A stretch of DNA of 64,000 nt from an uncultured Methanomicrobiales archaeon. Its GTDB lineage: Archaea; Halobacteriota; Methanomicrobia; Methanomicrobiales; Methanospirillaceae. The position numbers and the translations under genes are program-made. Every line of letters starts with the position of its first letter. Position 1 is the stretch's first letter. Below the pieces are notes generated by a model that was given only the letters and a program-made list of their open reading frames with translations, was not told the origin of the DNA and searched no databases. Location of the stretch: the NCBI GenBank assembly GCA_903926075.1, contig CAIYHQ010000105.1, forward strand, positions 1 to 64,000, written 5' to 3'. Positions 1 through 8,834 of the stretch are shown piece by piece.

Positions 1-741
1 AAATTTTATTCCCTTTTTTCATACGTCTTATCCATACCATTGTAGTGTATAATTAGCGCTACAAGTTAATAAACTTATCGCCTAATATGAAAGTATTTTT
101 TAAAAATAGCCTAATATGTAAGTAATCGCGCAAATGAGAAAAATCAGTAGCGTACCCTAACTCCTTAATTCAGGTTGATAAATTGTAAGTATTATAGCGG
201 GTCTACTTATAGCCCGAATAATTTTTTGAGTTCCTGTGACCAGATGTGGGGAGGCCCAGGTTTTTGCTCGGATTGTAATACGATCGTTTTAAGTTGACAA
301 GACCGATTATTAAGTCATTTCTTCTTTTTATTTTCGACCAAATGTAGCGCATCCAAATTAGAAATATTTAGGTGTTTGAACATTAGACCACCAATTAAGC
401 CATACAATAACAGAACCTATCTTTTCATCCTGCATTACAGGCTTGTTAATTGTCACCTAAAATGGTTCTTTTTCTTTACACTTATATTACTGGCATATTG
501 GGCTAATCTCAACGCATACAACTGTGATGTTACCATTACATCACAGATCAAGGTAGTTATGGTATACATCCAGCATGTGATTATGTTAATCAATATCCGC
601 AAACATTAAGAGAAAATCCTTCCATGTATTCAGAATCTTAGATGATATACTAAGATGAGAAGTGGTAAAGAGTGTGAGAAACGAAAAGGACGAAGAATTG
701 AAGCCGGATTATGTCTTTAGCGTTAGAACTAGGATAAATTA
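1..741. other. AT-rich stretch without a convincing gene
   Basis: No reading frame here has a good start, ribosome binding site and protein-like composition together. The longest frame (376-609, plus) would need a TTG start without a Shine-Dalgarno sequence. A different frame, 528-641, reads as protein-like for 37 codons but has stops just upstream, so at most it is a gene remnant. A short imperfect direct repeat (cctaatatgaaagta at 81-95 and cctaatatgtaagta at 110-124) is the only structure noticed. Confidence 0.5.
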
Positions 742-826
742 CGCCGAGGAAGAGATTTGAACTCTTGAGGTGCAAAGCACCAGCGGCTTTCAAGGCCACC
801 GCCTTCCCGGACTAGACTACCTCGGC
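742..826 (-). tRNA. tRNA-Ser (anticodon UGA)
   Basis: Read on the minus strand the segment folds as a class II tRNA. The 7-bp acceptor stem is GCCGAGG with CCTCGGC. The anticodon stem has a CTTGAAA loop with anticodon TGA (790-792 on the plus strand). A long variable arm (TGGTGC-TTT-GCACC) and a T arm AAGAG-TTCAAAT-CTCTT follow. The discriminator is G, as usual for tRNA-Ser, and CCA is not encoded. It reads UCA and, by wobble, other UCN serine codons. It lies just downstream of the surface-protein gene that ends at 884. Confidence 0.95.
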
Positions 827-883
827 TCTATATATTATGGGTCTTTCTCAATAAAAAAAGTATGTCATTTCAGGGAATTTTTT

Positions 884-2002
884 TTATTTCCCTTTTCTTT
901 CCCTTTCTCTATAAAAAAGAGTAAATGTAGAACAGATAAGGCCAATAACACAAACAAGGGGCGAAAAAGGTGATTGAGTAGTTGGAATTGATGTCTGGGT
1001 CTGGGTACTAAACGCAGATGGTGGTGTAGATAAAAGGTCAATTGATTTTACATTGCCACTAATAGTAATTATTCCAGAGTCCTTGAAACTGTAAGGGTAA
1101 ACCTTGACATATACTGCTGAATCAGATGATTTTATTGGAATTTCTTCAGGGTTCATATCACCGGCAAGGTTAATCTTCTCAATTCCTCCGTTATTTTTTG
1201 AGACTTCAAGAACCCAGTCGATTCCAGATGAGGTAATTACAGTACTGTCAGTGTTTCCAGGTGTAATTTTAAAGTATGCAGGTTGGTCGATAGAAGCCTT
1301 GCCATTAGCTGATACTGTAACGTTCTTTATCGCTTGTGTTTCAGTCTGTATCTCTGTTGTTTCAATCGGTGTTGTCCCTGTGCTTTTATAGGTGAATATT
1401 CCGATTTTTCCTTTATTATCATTTAAAGTTATCAGATACTCGCCAGGAGTTGTAATCGCTATCTGTTTTAAAAAATTTCCAAGATTATCAGTCTCTACAA
1501 ATTCAGGTCCGAAAAGAATTCCGCTTGAACCTTCAACAGTAAGTTCAACTCCATCTCCTTGATTTCCTTTAATTTGTCCACTGATTATCAATTTACCATT
1601 GTAAGGCTGATCAAATGGAGCAGCAAAAGTGACTTCATTGGATCGATCAATAAGTTGCACTATTCTTACTGTCACCGAATCTCCGAGAAATGAATAGGTA
1701 CCCTGGTCAGGGACTTCAACTTTATATTGACCTCTTTCCAGTCCTTTTGTTGGAAAAGATATACTAAATGATTTATTCTCTTGGACCGTCATCGTCTTTT
1801 TTTCGATAAGTGTCGTTGTTGTCTCTGCGCGGGAAAAAACAACATTAATGCTCACACCAACAGGGAGAGTAGTCGTTCCGGTCACAATTACCGGATCACC
1901 TACCTGAACAGAGGAGGGAGTTGAAATTGCTACCTGATATCCCGCAACAGGAAGTGCAAGAAAGACCAGGATGAAGAGGGTAATGATGATGCTATCTTTC
2001 AT
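884..2002 (-). CDS. secreted or surface-anchored protein of unknown function
   Basis: The 372-residue product begins with a typical signal peptide (lysine near the start, then a hydrophobic stretch to about residue 20 ending ALPVAG). The body is rich in beta-prone, Thr/Ser-containing sequence. It has two or three repeated segments resembling the Ig-like domains of methanogen surface proteins. A Ser/Thr/Pro/Gln-rich linker (about residues 330-345) leads into a C-terminal hydrophobic helix and a basic tail (RERERKGK), so the protein is probably exported and held in the membrane by its C terminus. The start is only 28 bp from that of the divergent gene at 2031. A second protein of the same general plan lies at 11526. 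I do not recognise the family. Confidence 0.8.
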   Translation of the reverse strand: MKDSIIITLFILVFLALPVAGYQVAISTPSSVQVGDPVIVTGTTTLPVGVSINVVFSRAETTTTLIEKKTMTVQENKSFSISFPTKGLERGQYKVEVPDQGTYSFLGDSVTVRIVQLIDRSNEVTFAAPFDQPYNGKLIISGQIKGNQGDGVELTVEGSSGILFGPEFVETDNLGNFLKQIAITTPGEYLITLNDNKGKIGIFTYKSTGTTPIETTEIQTETQAIKNVTVSANGKASIDQPAYFKITPGNTDSTVITSSGIDWVLEVSKNNGGIEKINLAGDMNPEEIPIKSSDSAVYVKVYPYSFKDSGIITISGNVKSIDLLSTPPSAFSTQTQTSIPTTQSPFSPLVCVIGLICSTFTLFYRERERKGK

Positions 2003-2030
2003 AAGTACATGATCAACAGAAATACTGATT

Positions 2031-3017
2031 ATGGTTTCTCTGGAAGAAGTCCGACCACTCGCATGCTGGACCGGAACCGATTATTATCAGGGAGAGAATA
2101 TCCCTTCCCTTACTATCATTTTGAAAACCCGTGGCTGTAACTGGAATCGTTGCCTAATGTGCGGATACAGGTTTGAAAGATATAGCGCCGATGAGCTTCT
2201 TGATTTTGAAGCCAAATTAAATGCACAGCTCAACTGGGTTATTAATAATTATCCCTCTTCATCTTATTCAATGGTCAAAATTTATTCCTCCGGAAGTCTC
2301 TTTGACCCTAAAGAAGTTCCTTCGTCATTTTTATCGCGAATCGCATCTGCATTCCGTGGGAAGGTAGTAGTAGTAGAGACCCGCCCTGAATTTATTGAAG
2401 AGAATAAACTGGAGACTTTTATATCTGATATTGATACAGGTGCCTGGGAAACTCCACTTTACTGTGCAATTGGTCTTGAGACTACCAACGATAATATCAG
2501 GGACAAATGCATCGATAAAGGATTTTCAATGTCAGATTTTTTCTGTGCCGCAGAAGAAGCAAGAAAAGCCGGAGCCGGAGTCAAGGCTTATGTCCTGTTA
2601 AAACCCCCATATCTTACAGAAAATGAATCAATTGAAGATTCTGCAAATACAATCAGGGAAGTTGCAAAAATTGCAGAACTTATTTCATTAAATCCATGCA
2701 CAGTACAAAAAAACACAAATGTTGAATTTCTCTGGAAACGAGGAGGTTACCGTCCCCCTTATCTATGGAGTGTTCTTGAGGTTATCAGTCGCGCCGATAT
2801 TTTTGTTACTTGCGATCCTGTTGGTGCAGGTAAAGTAAGAGGGCCGCATAATTGTGGAAAATGTGATACGTCTATAATTGATGGAATCCGCGATTATAAC
2901 CTGAATGGGGATCTCTCTTTAATTGAGGCCCTTCTTGAAATTGAATGTGATTGTAAAGATGAATGGGAATTTATCTGTATGAAAGAGCGTTCTTACTGTA
3001 TGCCTTTGACCCATTGA
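2031..3017 (+). CDS. radical SAM protein of the RaSEA family (archaeosine tRNA modification)
   Basis: The 328-residue protein carries an N-terminal radical SAM cluster motif, RGCNWNRCLMCGY (C36, C41, C44; CX4CX2C), followed by an Elp3-like SAM-binding core. The pattern matches the archaeal TIGR01210 family. In other archaea that family (RaSEA) works with ArcS to convert the lysine adduct of preQ0 at position 15 of tRNA into archaeosine. ArcS and TGT are not in this window, so the partner must lie elsewhere. The C-terminal region is Cys-rich (NCGKCD near residue 280, CDCKDEW near 310), which could bind a second metal or cluster. The ATG at 2031 is the only sensible start and leaves 28 bp to the divergent gene. 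Confidence 0.75.
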   Translation: MVSLEEVRPLACWTGTDYYQGENIPSLTIILKTRGCNWNRCLMCGYRFERYSADELLDFEAKLNAQLNWVINNYPSSSYSMVKIYSSGSLFDPKEVPSSFLSRIASAFRGKVVVVETRPEFIEENKLETFISDIDTGAWETPLYCAIGLETTNDNIRDKCIDKGFSMSDFFCAAEEARKAGAGVKAYVLLKPPYLTENESIEDSANTIREVAKIAELISLNPCTVQKNTNVEFLWKRGGYRPPYLWSVLEVISRADIFVTCDPVGAGKVRGPHNCGKCDTSIIDGIRDYNLNGDLSLIEALLEIECDCKDEWEFICMKERSYCMPLTH

Positions 3018-3023
3018 ATCATT

Positions 3024-4247
3024 TTAAAGTTCAATTCCCAGTTCTTTAGCGAGAATTGGGAGGAAGGTCCCTGCATCACTGACAACACCGATTGCCTGCA
3101 TTGTACCCCTGTCCATAAGTTTTGTTACAGAGGAGGGGTTAATATCGACGCATATCGTTTTTACATAGGATGGAAGACAGTTTCCAACTGCGATAGAATG
3201 CAGAAGGGTCGCAACCATCAGGACCATAGAACAGTCTTTGACATATTCACGAATTTTATCCTGTGCAACAATTGTATCAGTTACAACGTCAGGTAAAGGG
3301 CCATCATCACGTATTGAACCCGCAAGTACATACGGAACATTATTTTTTATGCACTCATACATGATTCCTGAATTTACAATCCCGGTATTCACAGCATTGC
3401 GAATCGAACCTGCCTTTATTATCCGGCTTATTGCGTATATATGATTCTTATGTCCGCCTACGGTTGGTTTTCCAGTTAATATATCCATACCAAGTGATGT
3501 TCCATATAGCGTATACTCAATATCATGCGTGGCAAGTGCATTTCCTGCAAAAACGGTATCAATAAAACCATTTTTTATCAGTTTGGCGAGAGCAGGAGAC
3601 GCTCCTGTATGAATGATTGCAGGGCCGCCTACAATCGCTATCTTCCCATTTTTTTGCTTGATTTCTTTAATCTCTTTAGCAATGTTTGCAATAATTGTCT
3701 GTGTCGGCCTTTCTGACGAGACGTTCCCGTGCATGAATTCAAAATTGCTAAGTTCCCGTGGGCGCTCCGGAGGAGTTATTCTGACGCCCCGCTCTCCGAC
3801 TACAACAAGATCCCCGGTTTTTAACTTTGCCATTGGTATGCATTGTGCCTCATGTTTTGCGGGATTGATAACGATTAAACAATCCATCTCGATATCCTGC
3901 ACAGTAAGTGTATTTCCTTGAAAATTTACAAATGTAGGATGATTGGTGGTTGAGTAAAATCCCTGCGGAACAATCTTATCTCCTTCAGCCGGGACAAGAT
4001 TAATATTTTCCCTGATAAGTATGCGGGCTCCAAACCGGTGTATTTCGGAGAGAATTGCATTGAGTTCTTCCGGTTTTTCTGTTCTTACGATGAGTGACGC
4101 GAAACTTGAATCTGTCTTTTTTTTCCCTATTTCAAAAGTGGTGACTTCAAAATTGCCACCCATATCCATGATCCGGTCGAATACCGAGGTCATTATACCT
4201 GAGTCGATAATATGCCCCTCGAGTTCTATCTCCTGCGAGGCTTCCAT
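3024..4247 (-). CDS. LOR/SDH-domain protein, TIGR00300 family (probable ornithine cyclodeaminase)
   Basis: The 407-residue protein begins with the conserved LOR/SDH module (EIELEGHIIDS, DMGGNFEV, residues 5-40). It continues into a Rossmann-like C-terminal half with glycine-rich turns (IVGGPAIIHTGA, VGGHKNH). This matches the archaeal family TIGR00300, for which a methanococcal member has been reported to act as an ornithine cyclodeaminase (ornithine to proline plus ammonia). That activity is taken from the family and is not visible in the sequence. It is leftward, 73 bp downstream of cobY, and may share its transcript. The convergent radical SAM gene ends 6 bp away. Confidence 0.7.
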   Translation of the reverse strand: MEASQEIELEGHIIDSGIMTSVFDRIMDMGGNFEVTTFEIGKKKTDSSFASLIVRTEKPEELNAILSEIHRFGARILIRENINLVPAEGDKIVPQGFYSTTNHPTFVNFQGNTLTVQDIEMDCLIVINPAKHEAQCIPMAKLKTGDLVVVGERGVRITPPERPRELSNFEFMHGNVSSERPTQTIIANIAKEIKEIKQKNGKIAIVGGPAIIHTGASPALAKLIKNGFIDTVFAGNALATHDIEYTLYGTSLGMDILTGKPTVGGHKNHIYAISRIIKAGSIRNAVNTGIVNSGIMYECIKNNVPYVLAGSIRDDGPLPDVVTDTIVAQDKIREYVKDCSMVLMVATLLHSIAVGNCLPSYVKTICVDINPSSVTKLMDRGTMQAIGVVSDAGTFLPILAKELGIEL

Positions 4248-4320
4248 GCATTATTTTAGGCGTTCTAAGTAGTTATTTCTTCGTGGTTTTTTCAGGGTTA
4301 AAAAGTACTGGAAAAAAAAG

Positions 4321-4941
4321 TTATACGTGTATTTCCCGCAATTTAAAACCCGGTTCTCCCTCATGTGAACGTATGAAATTAAGGTCATCTTGTGTATTGA
4401 CTGAAAAAGTAAGACACGGATCATCGATAATGCAACGGAATTCAATCTGTTCCCGGTCAATAAATTTACCAGTCAGGATATTATGACCTGTGGGACATAT
4501 CTTCTGTTTCTGAAATTCTTCACAATAAGGTGAGTTTCTCGACATTGCCTCATAATGCCTGACTGGAACCCACATTGAACAAGTTTCAACAGATTCCCGT
4601 TGAAGCGATAGATAAAGTGTCTGAAGATGTGAAGGGCTGATGTAGGGATTATCACAAACAAGGGAAATAAAAGCATCTGTTAATTCAAGTTCATGGACTG
4701 CCCACTGTAAATCAGGAATATAACCTGCACCCGGAGCACACAACTCTTCAATGTTATGCGTCCTGCACCAGTTTCTGGTATAAGGGACCGAAGAGCTTGT
4801 AATAATTAAAAATTCGAAATCCGATTCGATACATGTGCTGATAACATATGAGAGGATTGGATTGCCCTCAATTAAGACAAGGGGTTTCTCACCAAGCGAA
4901 AGTCTGGTACCTCTGCCTCCGGCCATTATAATAGCAAACAT
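4321..4941 (-). CDS. cobY: adenosylcobinamide-phosphate guanylyltransferase CobY
   Basis: The 206-residue nucleotidyltransferase has the N-terminal GTP-binding loop MAGGRGTRL (residues 7-15) followed by GEKPLVLIEG. A VCDNPYI acidic motif for metal sits near residue 98. This is the size and pattern of archaeal CobY, the non-orthologous replacement of bacterial CobU, which transfers GMP from GTP to adenosylcobinamide phosphate in nucleotide-loop assembly. Its start overlaps the 3' end of the threonine-phosphate decarboxylase gene by 16 bp, so the two are translationally linked. A MobA-like molybdopterin guanylyltransferase is the alternative, but the cobD neighbour favours CobY. Confidence 0.85.
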   Translation of the reverse strand: MFAIIMAGGRGTRLSLGEKPLVLIEGNPILSYVISTCIESDFEFLIITSSSVPYTRNWCRTHNIEELCAPGAGYIPDLQWAVHELELTDAFISLVCDNPYISPSHLQTLYLSLQRESVETCSMWVPVRHYEAMSRNSPYCEEFQKQKICPTGHNILTGKFIDREQIEFRCIIDDPCLTFSVNTQDDLNFIRSHEGEPGFKLREIHV

Positions 4942-5948
4942 TTTTCTATTGCATTTATCAGTTCTATATTCTCATCGTGAGTCCTGATTCCAATTCGTAT
5001 AAAGTCAATAAGCCCAAATGAACGGCAATCTCTGACTAAAATCCCTTCTTTTTCGAGGTTGGATATAAGATGCGAGGCATTAACTGGATACGAGAAAAGT
5101 ATAAAATTAGTATCGGTTGTTGTCACATCGAATCCAAATTCAAGAAGTATTTTTGTTAGCCACATTCGTTCAGACTCTATTTTAATTCTGGATTCCTTGA
5201 GATTATCGATCTCTCCCAGAGCGCAAATGGCCCATTCTTCGGCATATCTATTTACACTCCAGGGCGAACGGAAACAGTCGACAAATTTTATTATTTCCGG
5301 GTCTGACCTCGCGTATCCTATCCGGAGCCCTGGAACTGAAAACGATTTTGTAAGTGAACGTAAAACAAACAGGTTTTTATTTCTTTCAGTAATAAGACTT
5401 TGATCAGGGTCTGAAAGATCGATAAATGCTTCATCTAGAAATAGAATGATCTCTTTATTATTGCAGAATCTGAGAAGATCAAGGATTTTCTCTTTTGACT
5501 GAAGTTTTCCTGTCGGGTTATTGGGGTTACATAAAAAGATGACATCAGCGTTTTTGTAATCGGTTGTTTTTTTTCCACCTGCAAGAAGAGAGGAAGTTTC
5601 ATACTCGCCAAAAGTAGGGTCAAATGTGAAGAATGAAACATTTTCCTTAAATATATACGTGCAAAACGCTCTCAAAATCTCAATAGAACCATTGCCTACA
5701 GATATTTCGGCTGGACTGCAATTATGTTCCCGGGCTATTCTTTTTTTCAGGCGCAGGTAATTGTTATCAGGGTAATCGTTAAAAAGAACAGGGTTAAATA
5801 AAAAATTAACAGGCGGAGGATATGGATTAAGACTTACACTAAAGTCAAGAAAATTTTTGCCAGATTCCTCACACCTCTCTTTTCTGTGTCCGCCATGCTC
5901 ATTAAAAAGATAATGCGCCTTTATTGTATCTGGTAATTTTCGTCTCAC
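4926..5948 (-). CDS. cobD: threonine-phosphate decarboxylase CobD (class I/II aminotransferase fold)
   Basis: The 340-residue PLP enzyme shows the fold-type I landmarks: CNPNNPTGKL near residue 140, FLDEAFIDLS near 170, and SLTKSFSVPGLRIGY with the Schiff-base lysine near 200. The early HGGHR motif (about residue 19) is typical of cobalamin CobD and less so of HisC. CobD makes (R)-1-amino-2-propanol phosphate for the nucleotide loop, which fits the overlapping cobY. The start is GTG (5946-5948) with no Shine-Dalgarno. A TATA-like element about 28 nt upstream suggests a leaderless transcript. HisC-type histidinol-phosphate aminotransferase is the main alternative. Confidence 0.85.
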   Translation of the reverse strand: MRRKLPDTIKAHYLFNEHGGHRKERCEESGKNFLDFSVSLNPYPPPVNFLFNPVLFNDYPDNNYLRLKKRIAREHNCSPAEISVGNGSIEILRAFCTYIFKENVSFFTFDPTFGEYETSSLLAGGKKTTDYKNADVIFLCNPNNPTGKLQSKEKILDLLRFCNNKEIILFLDEAFIDLSDPDQSLITERNKNLFVLRSLTKSFSVPGLRIGYARSDPEIIKFVDCFRSPWSVNRYAEEWAICALGEIDNLKESRIKIESERMWLTKILLEFGFDVTTTDTNFILFSYPVNASHLISNLEKEGILVRDCRSFGLIDFIRIGIRTHDENIELINAIEKCLLL

Positions 5949-5971
5949 TTATGAATATATTAGCATTTGAA

Positions 5972-5980
5972 GTATTTAGA
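5972..5980 (-). promoter_or_regulatory. probable TATA box of the cobD-cobY transcript
   Basis: On the minus strand the sequence TCTAAATAC is centred about 28 nt upstream of the GTG start of cobD. That spacing would place transcription initiation at or next to the start codon. No Shine-Dalgarno sequence is present between them, which agrees with a leaderless message. This is inferred from position and composition only. Confidence 0.35.
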
Positions 5981-6111
5981 TAGGTTTTTTTTTACTTTTT
6001 AGTAACTGATCCTTTCGTTTTATCATAATATTATAGTGAAACATCAGGATAGCAATTTTTTCGATAGTTATTTAAGGGATTAAGAAAAATTCAATGTATC
6101 TCTTAGGTGGC

Positions 6112-6152
6112 TAATAAATACACATAAGGCTGACTTATGTATGACAGCTGTC
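6112..6152 (+). promoter_or_regulatory. TATA-like element and inverted repeats ahead of cdrS-ftsZ2 (candidate operator)
   Basis: A TATA-like sequence TAATAAATA (6112-6120) is directly followed by the inverted repeat ACATAAG-gctga-CTTATGT (6122-6140). Three bases later comes a perfect 10-bp palindrome GACAGCTGTC (6143-6152). The expected transcription start, about 25 bp downstream of the TATA centre, falls between the two repeats, where a bound repressor would block polymerase. The first gene, 33 bp further on, encodes a ribbon-helix-helix protein, and that fold binds such symmetric sites as dimers. Autoregulation is therefore a reasonable inference but is not shown. Confidence 0.5.
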
Positions 6153-6184
6153 TGACGGGAGTCATATCACTATTGGTACTGACT

Positions 6185-6361
6185 ATGAAAAGAATCACGC
6201 TCAGATTGCCTGACCAACAGATAGCATTGCTTGAAGAACTGGTAAGAAACGGGGAGTTTCCTACCGTGTCAGAAGCAGTGAGGGATGCCGTCCGTGAACT
6301 TCTGCAAAAACGTGCCGGTAGTGTAAAAAAGGAGAGTGAGGATTTCTCACTCAAAGTCTGA
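6185..6361 (+). CDS. cdrS: ribbon-helix-helix regulator CdrS, upstream of ftsZ2
   Basis: The 58-residue protein starting at the internal ATG (6185) reads [20 protein letters not shown]. This is a beta strand and first helix of the ribbon-helix-helix fold, followed by [16 protein letters not shown] for the second helix and a basic, charged tail. An upstream ATG at 6137 would add 16 residues that do not belong to the fold, so 6185 is preferred. In haloarchaea a short RHH protein, CdrS, is co-transcribed with ftsZ2 and controls cell division. The same gene order (16 bp to ftsZ) and protein size are seen here. Inverted repeats just upstream are candidate binding sites. Confidence 0.85.
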   Translation: MKRITLRLPDQQIALLEELVRNGEFPTVSEAVRDAVRELLQKRAGSVKKESEDFSLKV

Positions 6362-6377
6362 ACCGAAGGGGTGGATT

Positions 6378-7574
6378 ATGCAGAGTATAATTAATGACGC
6401 GATGAGATACTCAGAAATTGAAAAGAATAGTGCGAAAACCGATGACTACTACTTAGAAGACGATTTTATTGCCCAGGCAAAGATTAAGATAATTGGATGT
6501 GGCGGAGCAGGAAACAACACTATTAACCGGCTCTCGCATATGGGCGTAAACGGTGCTGAGACCATTGCAGTAAACACCGACAAACAGCACCTTGATATGA
6601 TTCAGGCAGATAAAAGAGTCCTTATCGGAAAATCCCTGACAAAAGGTCTTGGTGCAGGAGGGGAACCGGATATAGGCAGAAAAGCTGCAGAAGCGGCCCG
6701 CTCTACTTTTGAGGAACTTCTTGAGGATACAGATCTTGCCTTTATTACAGCAGGTCTGGGTGGAGGAACTGGAACTGGTTCTGCACCTGTTGTAGCTCAG
6801 ATAGCAAAAGAACAGGGCGCAATCGTTGTAGGTATGGTCAGTTACCCTTTCAATCTGGAGAGGGCCCGTCTTTTCCGCGCAGAAGCAGGGCTTGAATCGC
6901 TTGCTAATGCTGCTGATTCAGTCATAGTTCTCGACAATAACCGGCTTACAGGTTATGTTCCAAATCTTGCCCTCGGTCAGGCTTTTTCAGTGATGGATCA
7001 GCTTATAGGTGACACTGTAAAAAGCATTAGCGAGACCATCAGTGAACCCTCTCTCATCCAGCTTGACTATGCCGATGTAAGGGCAATTATGAACAAGGGC
7101 GGCGTTGCAGTAATGCTTGTAGGTGAAAGTAAACAGCAGAATAAAGCAGAAAGTGTTGTCCATGATTGTCTCTCCAATCCAATGCTCGATATAGAATACA
7201 GCGGTGCCACCGGAAGTCTTATTCATATAACTGGTGGAAGCGACCTTACTCTTCAGGACGCTGAAGCAATTGCTACTAACCTCACATATGAAGTGGACCC
7301 AAGTGCGGATGTCATATGGGGTGCACGTATAAGGGACGATATGGAGGGTAAAGTTAAGGTTCTCGCAATAATGACAGGTATAAAAGCAGGCAAGGCAATT
7401 ATAAACCCCCCACCTCATGCCGAACAGATTCGCATAGCCCAACAAATAAGAAATAACGCGACAGGGCCTAAAGTCGGTTCAGTCGGACGAAAGCCAAAAG
7501 CTGTCAGAGATGTTGCAAGCGGCGGCCAAATGATAGATTGGTTTGGGGCCTCTCCAAGTGGAACATTCAGTTAA
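6378..7574 (+). CDS. ftsZ2: cell division protein FtsZ (FtsZ2 type)
   Basis: The 398-residue tubulin homolog contains the nucleotide-binding [13 protein letters not shown] (about residues 41-53) and the tubulin signature [10 protein letters not shown] near residue 128. NTDKQHL, VLDNNRL and LDYADV segments are those of archaeal FtsZ2. It polymerises with GTP to form or constrict the division ring. The start is the ATG at 6378, preceded by GGGGTGG at 6368-6374. A longer frame from 6336 would add a hydrophilic leader overlapping cdrS and is not favoured. The N-terminal extension before the first glycine loop (about 38 residues) and the short C-terminal tail ([11 protein letters not shown]) are typical of the archaeal proteins. 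Confidence 0.95.
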   Translation: MQSIINDAMRYSEIEKNSAKTDDYYLEDDFIAQAKIKIIGCGGAGNNTINRLSHMGVNGAETIAVNTDKQHLDMIQADKRVLIGKSLTKGLGAGGEPDIGRKAAEAARSTFEELLEDTDLAFITAGLGGGTGTGSAPVVAQIAKEQGAIVVGMVSYPFNLERARLFRAEAGLESLANAADSVIVLDNNRLTGYVPNLALGQAFSVMDQLIGDTVKSISETISEPSLIQLDYADVRAIMNKGGVAVMLVGESKQQNKAESVVHDCLSNPMLDIEYSGATGSLIHITGGSDLTLQDAEAIATNLTYEVDPSADVIWGARIRDDMEGKVKVLAIMTGIKAGKAIINPPPHAEQIRIAQQIRNNATGPKVGSVGRKPKAVRDVASGGQMIDWFGASPSGTFS

Positions 7575-7918
7575 GAAAAACATAAAAATTTTTCACACTA
7601 GTTTAAAACGAAATACTTATCTTCTGATATAACGCTTTATTTTATACAATTTCAGATCCGCGAACAGGTATTGCGATTGAGCTTTAGAAGGATCTGAACA
7701 GTACAGGGTGTCGAACAAAGTGAACAGGCAGTCGAACAAATTATATCGAAACTTTTCTGAATTCACCACAGTTCTGACATTTACCAGATTCTTGTTCAGA
7801 TCTAAATTAACTGAATTCCTTTCAGATACGATTACGCTTTATCCACCCCCAGTTTATACTGTGGGCCTTCTAATACCCGCGGAGTTCCTGATTTCGTCCC
7901 AACGAGGTTAGTATTTGC
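7575..7918. other. 344-bp intergenic region with repeated gaaca motifs
   Basis: No gene is supported. A 67-codon frame (7708-7911) has no ribosome binding site and an unnatural composition. The stretch 7658-7740 contains five copies of a gaaca(g/a) motif (gcgaacag, ctgaacag, tcgaacaa, gtgaacag, tcgaacaa). Between 7848 and 7868 an imperfect hairpin (CCCAGT..ACTGtGGG) can form. The region probably holds the end of the ftsZ2 transcript and the promoter of the coiled-coil gene, whose message has a weak purine stretch (acgagg) before the ATG. Confidence 0.4.
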
Positions 7919-8779
7919 ATGTTGAATGACCTGATTGAAAAGAGAAAAAAGATCCTGACGGACTCTGAAGATCATAAAAACAAAAGAAATGAACTGAACT
8001 CAAACGCGAGCAAATGTGCACGTGAAAGGAATACCCTCAATAATAAGACCCGTGAGTATGTAGAGGAAGCACAGAAAAATAAGGAGCTCAGGGACGAGTA
8101 TAATAATAAAGTTCAGTCAACAAAAGACCTGCGTAACCAGTTTAATGATCAGGCAAATTTACTCTTTGATGAAATTGAAGCTTTTAAAAAGGAACACGGT
8201 GGGTCACGTAATCGTGGTTTAAAAGAACTTCAGCGTCAGATAGAGACTCTCGAATTCAGACAGCAGACTGAAGTTTTCACGATTGATAAAGAGCGTGAAC
8301 TTATCGAGAAAATAAAGCAGATGAAAGAGACGATTAAGGACCAGGAAGCTGAACTTGAGCAGAATAAAGAGATAAGAAATAAAATTATCAATGCAAAAGA
8401 GTTGCGAAGGCAGGCATCTGAGCAGCACGCGAAGGTAACTGAATATGCGGAACTTGCTCAAAAACACCATGACTTTATGGTTGACTTTTACAGAAAGGCT
8501 GATGAATCGCGGGAAGCAGCAGATCTATCTCATAAAAACTTTGTAGAAGCACAAGAATCAGCGGATAATGAACATAAATTATTCATAAGCTGTCAAAAAG
8601 AACTGAGAGACTATGATAAGGTCATAAGTGGTCTTAGAAAGAAGACAAAGAAAACAAAGACTACAAAGGAACAGAAGGCAGTAAGGAAAGAAGCAGAACA
8701 AATTTTCAAATTATTCCGTTCAGGTGAGAAACTCACAACTGATGATCTTCTTCTTCTACAGCGCTCAAAGTTAATTTAA
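7919..8779 (+). CDS. archaeal coiled-coil protein (COG1340-like)
   Basis: The 286-residue protein is almost entirely charged and helical, with heptad-like Glu/Lys/Arg/Asn/Gln patterns from residue 1 to about 240. A short interruption near residue 97 (GGSRNRG) probably forms a hinge between two antiparallel coiled-coil halves. A lysine-rich patch (KKTKKTKTTKEQK, about residues 240-252) precedes a compact C-terminal segment ending DDLLLLQRSKLI. This is the layout of the archaeal family COG1340, sometimes wrongly named phosphoserine phosphatase, whose basic segments suggest RNA or ribosome binding. There is no enzyme motif. Its biochemical role is unknown. Confidence 0.8.
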   Translation: MLNDLIEKRKKILTDSEDHKNKRNELNSNASKCARERNTLNNKTREYVEEAQKNKELRDEYNNKVQSTKDLRNQFNDQANLLFDEIEAFKKEHGGSRNRGLKELQRQIETLEFRQQTEVFTIDKERELIEKIKQMKETIKDQEAELEQNKEIRNKIINAKELRRQASEQHAKVTEYAELAQKHHDFMVDFYRKADESREAADLSHKNFVEAQESADNEHKLFISCQKELRDYDKVISGLRKKTKKTKTTKEQKAVRKEAEQIFKLFRSGEKLTTDDLLLLQRSKLI

Positions 8780-8834
8780 ATAATTCATCCTTTTTCGAAT
8801 GCTTTATCATAATAGAGACTCACTCTTAATAGTG

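Noticed and set aside
81-124. Short direct repeat as start of a CRISPR array
   Set aside because: Only two imperfect 15-bp copies, too short and not followed by further units.
376-641. Possible small genes, including a 37-codon protein-like frame at 528-641
   Set aside because: The 376-609 frame needs a TTG start without ribosome binding site. The 528-641 frame has stop codons just upstream (TAA 504, TGA 525) and no start; too short to call even a pseudogene.
655-720. 21-codon ATG frame reading MRSGKECEKRKGRRIEAGLCL
   Set aside because: No Shine-Dalgarno, no recognisable motif, and within random expectation for this length.
7708-7911. 67-codon frame between ftsZ2 and the coiled-coil gene
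   Set aside because: No ribosome binding site, odd composition, and it overlaps the repeat-rich, apparently non-coding stretch.
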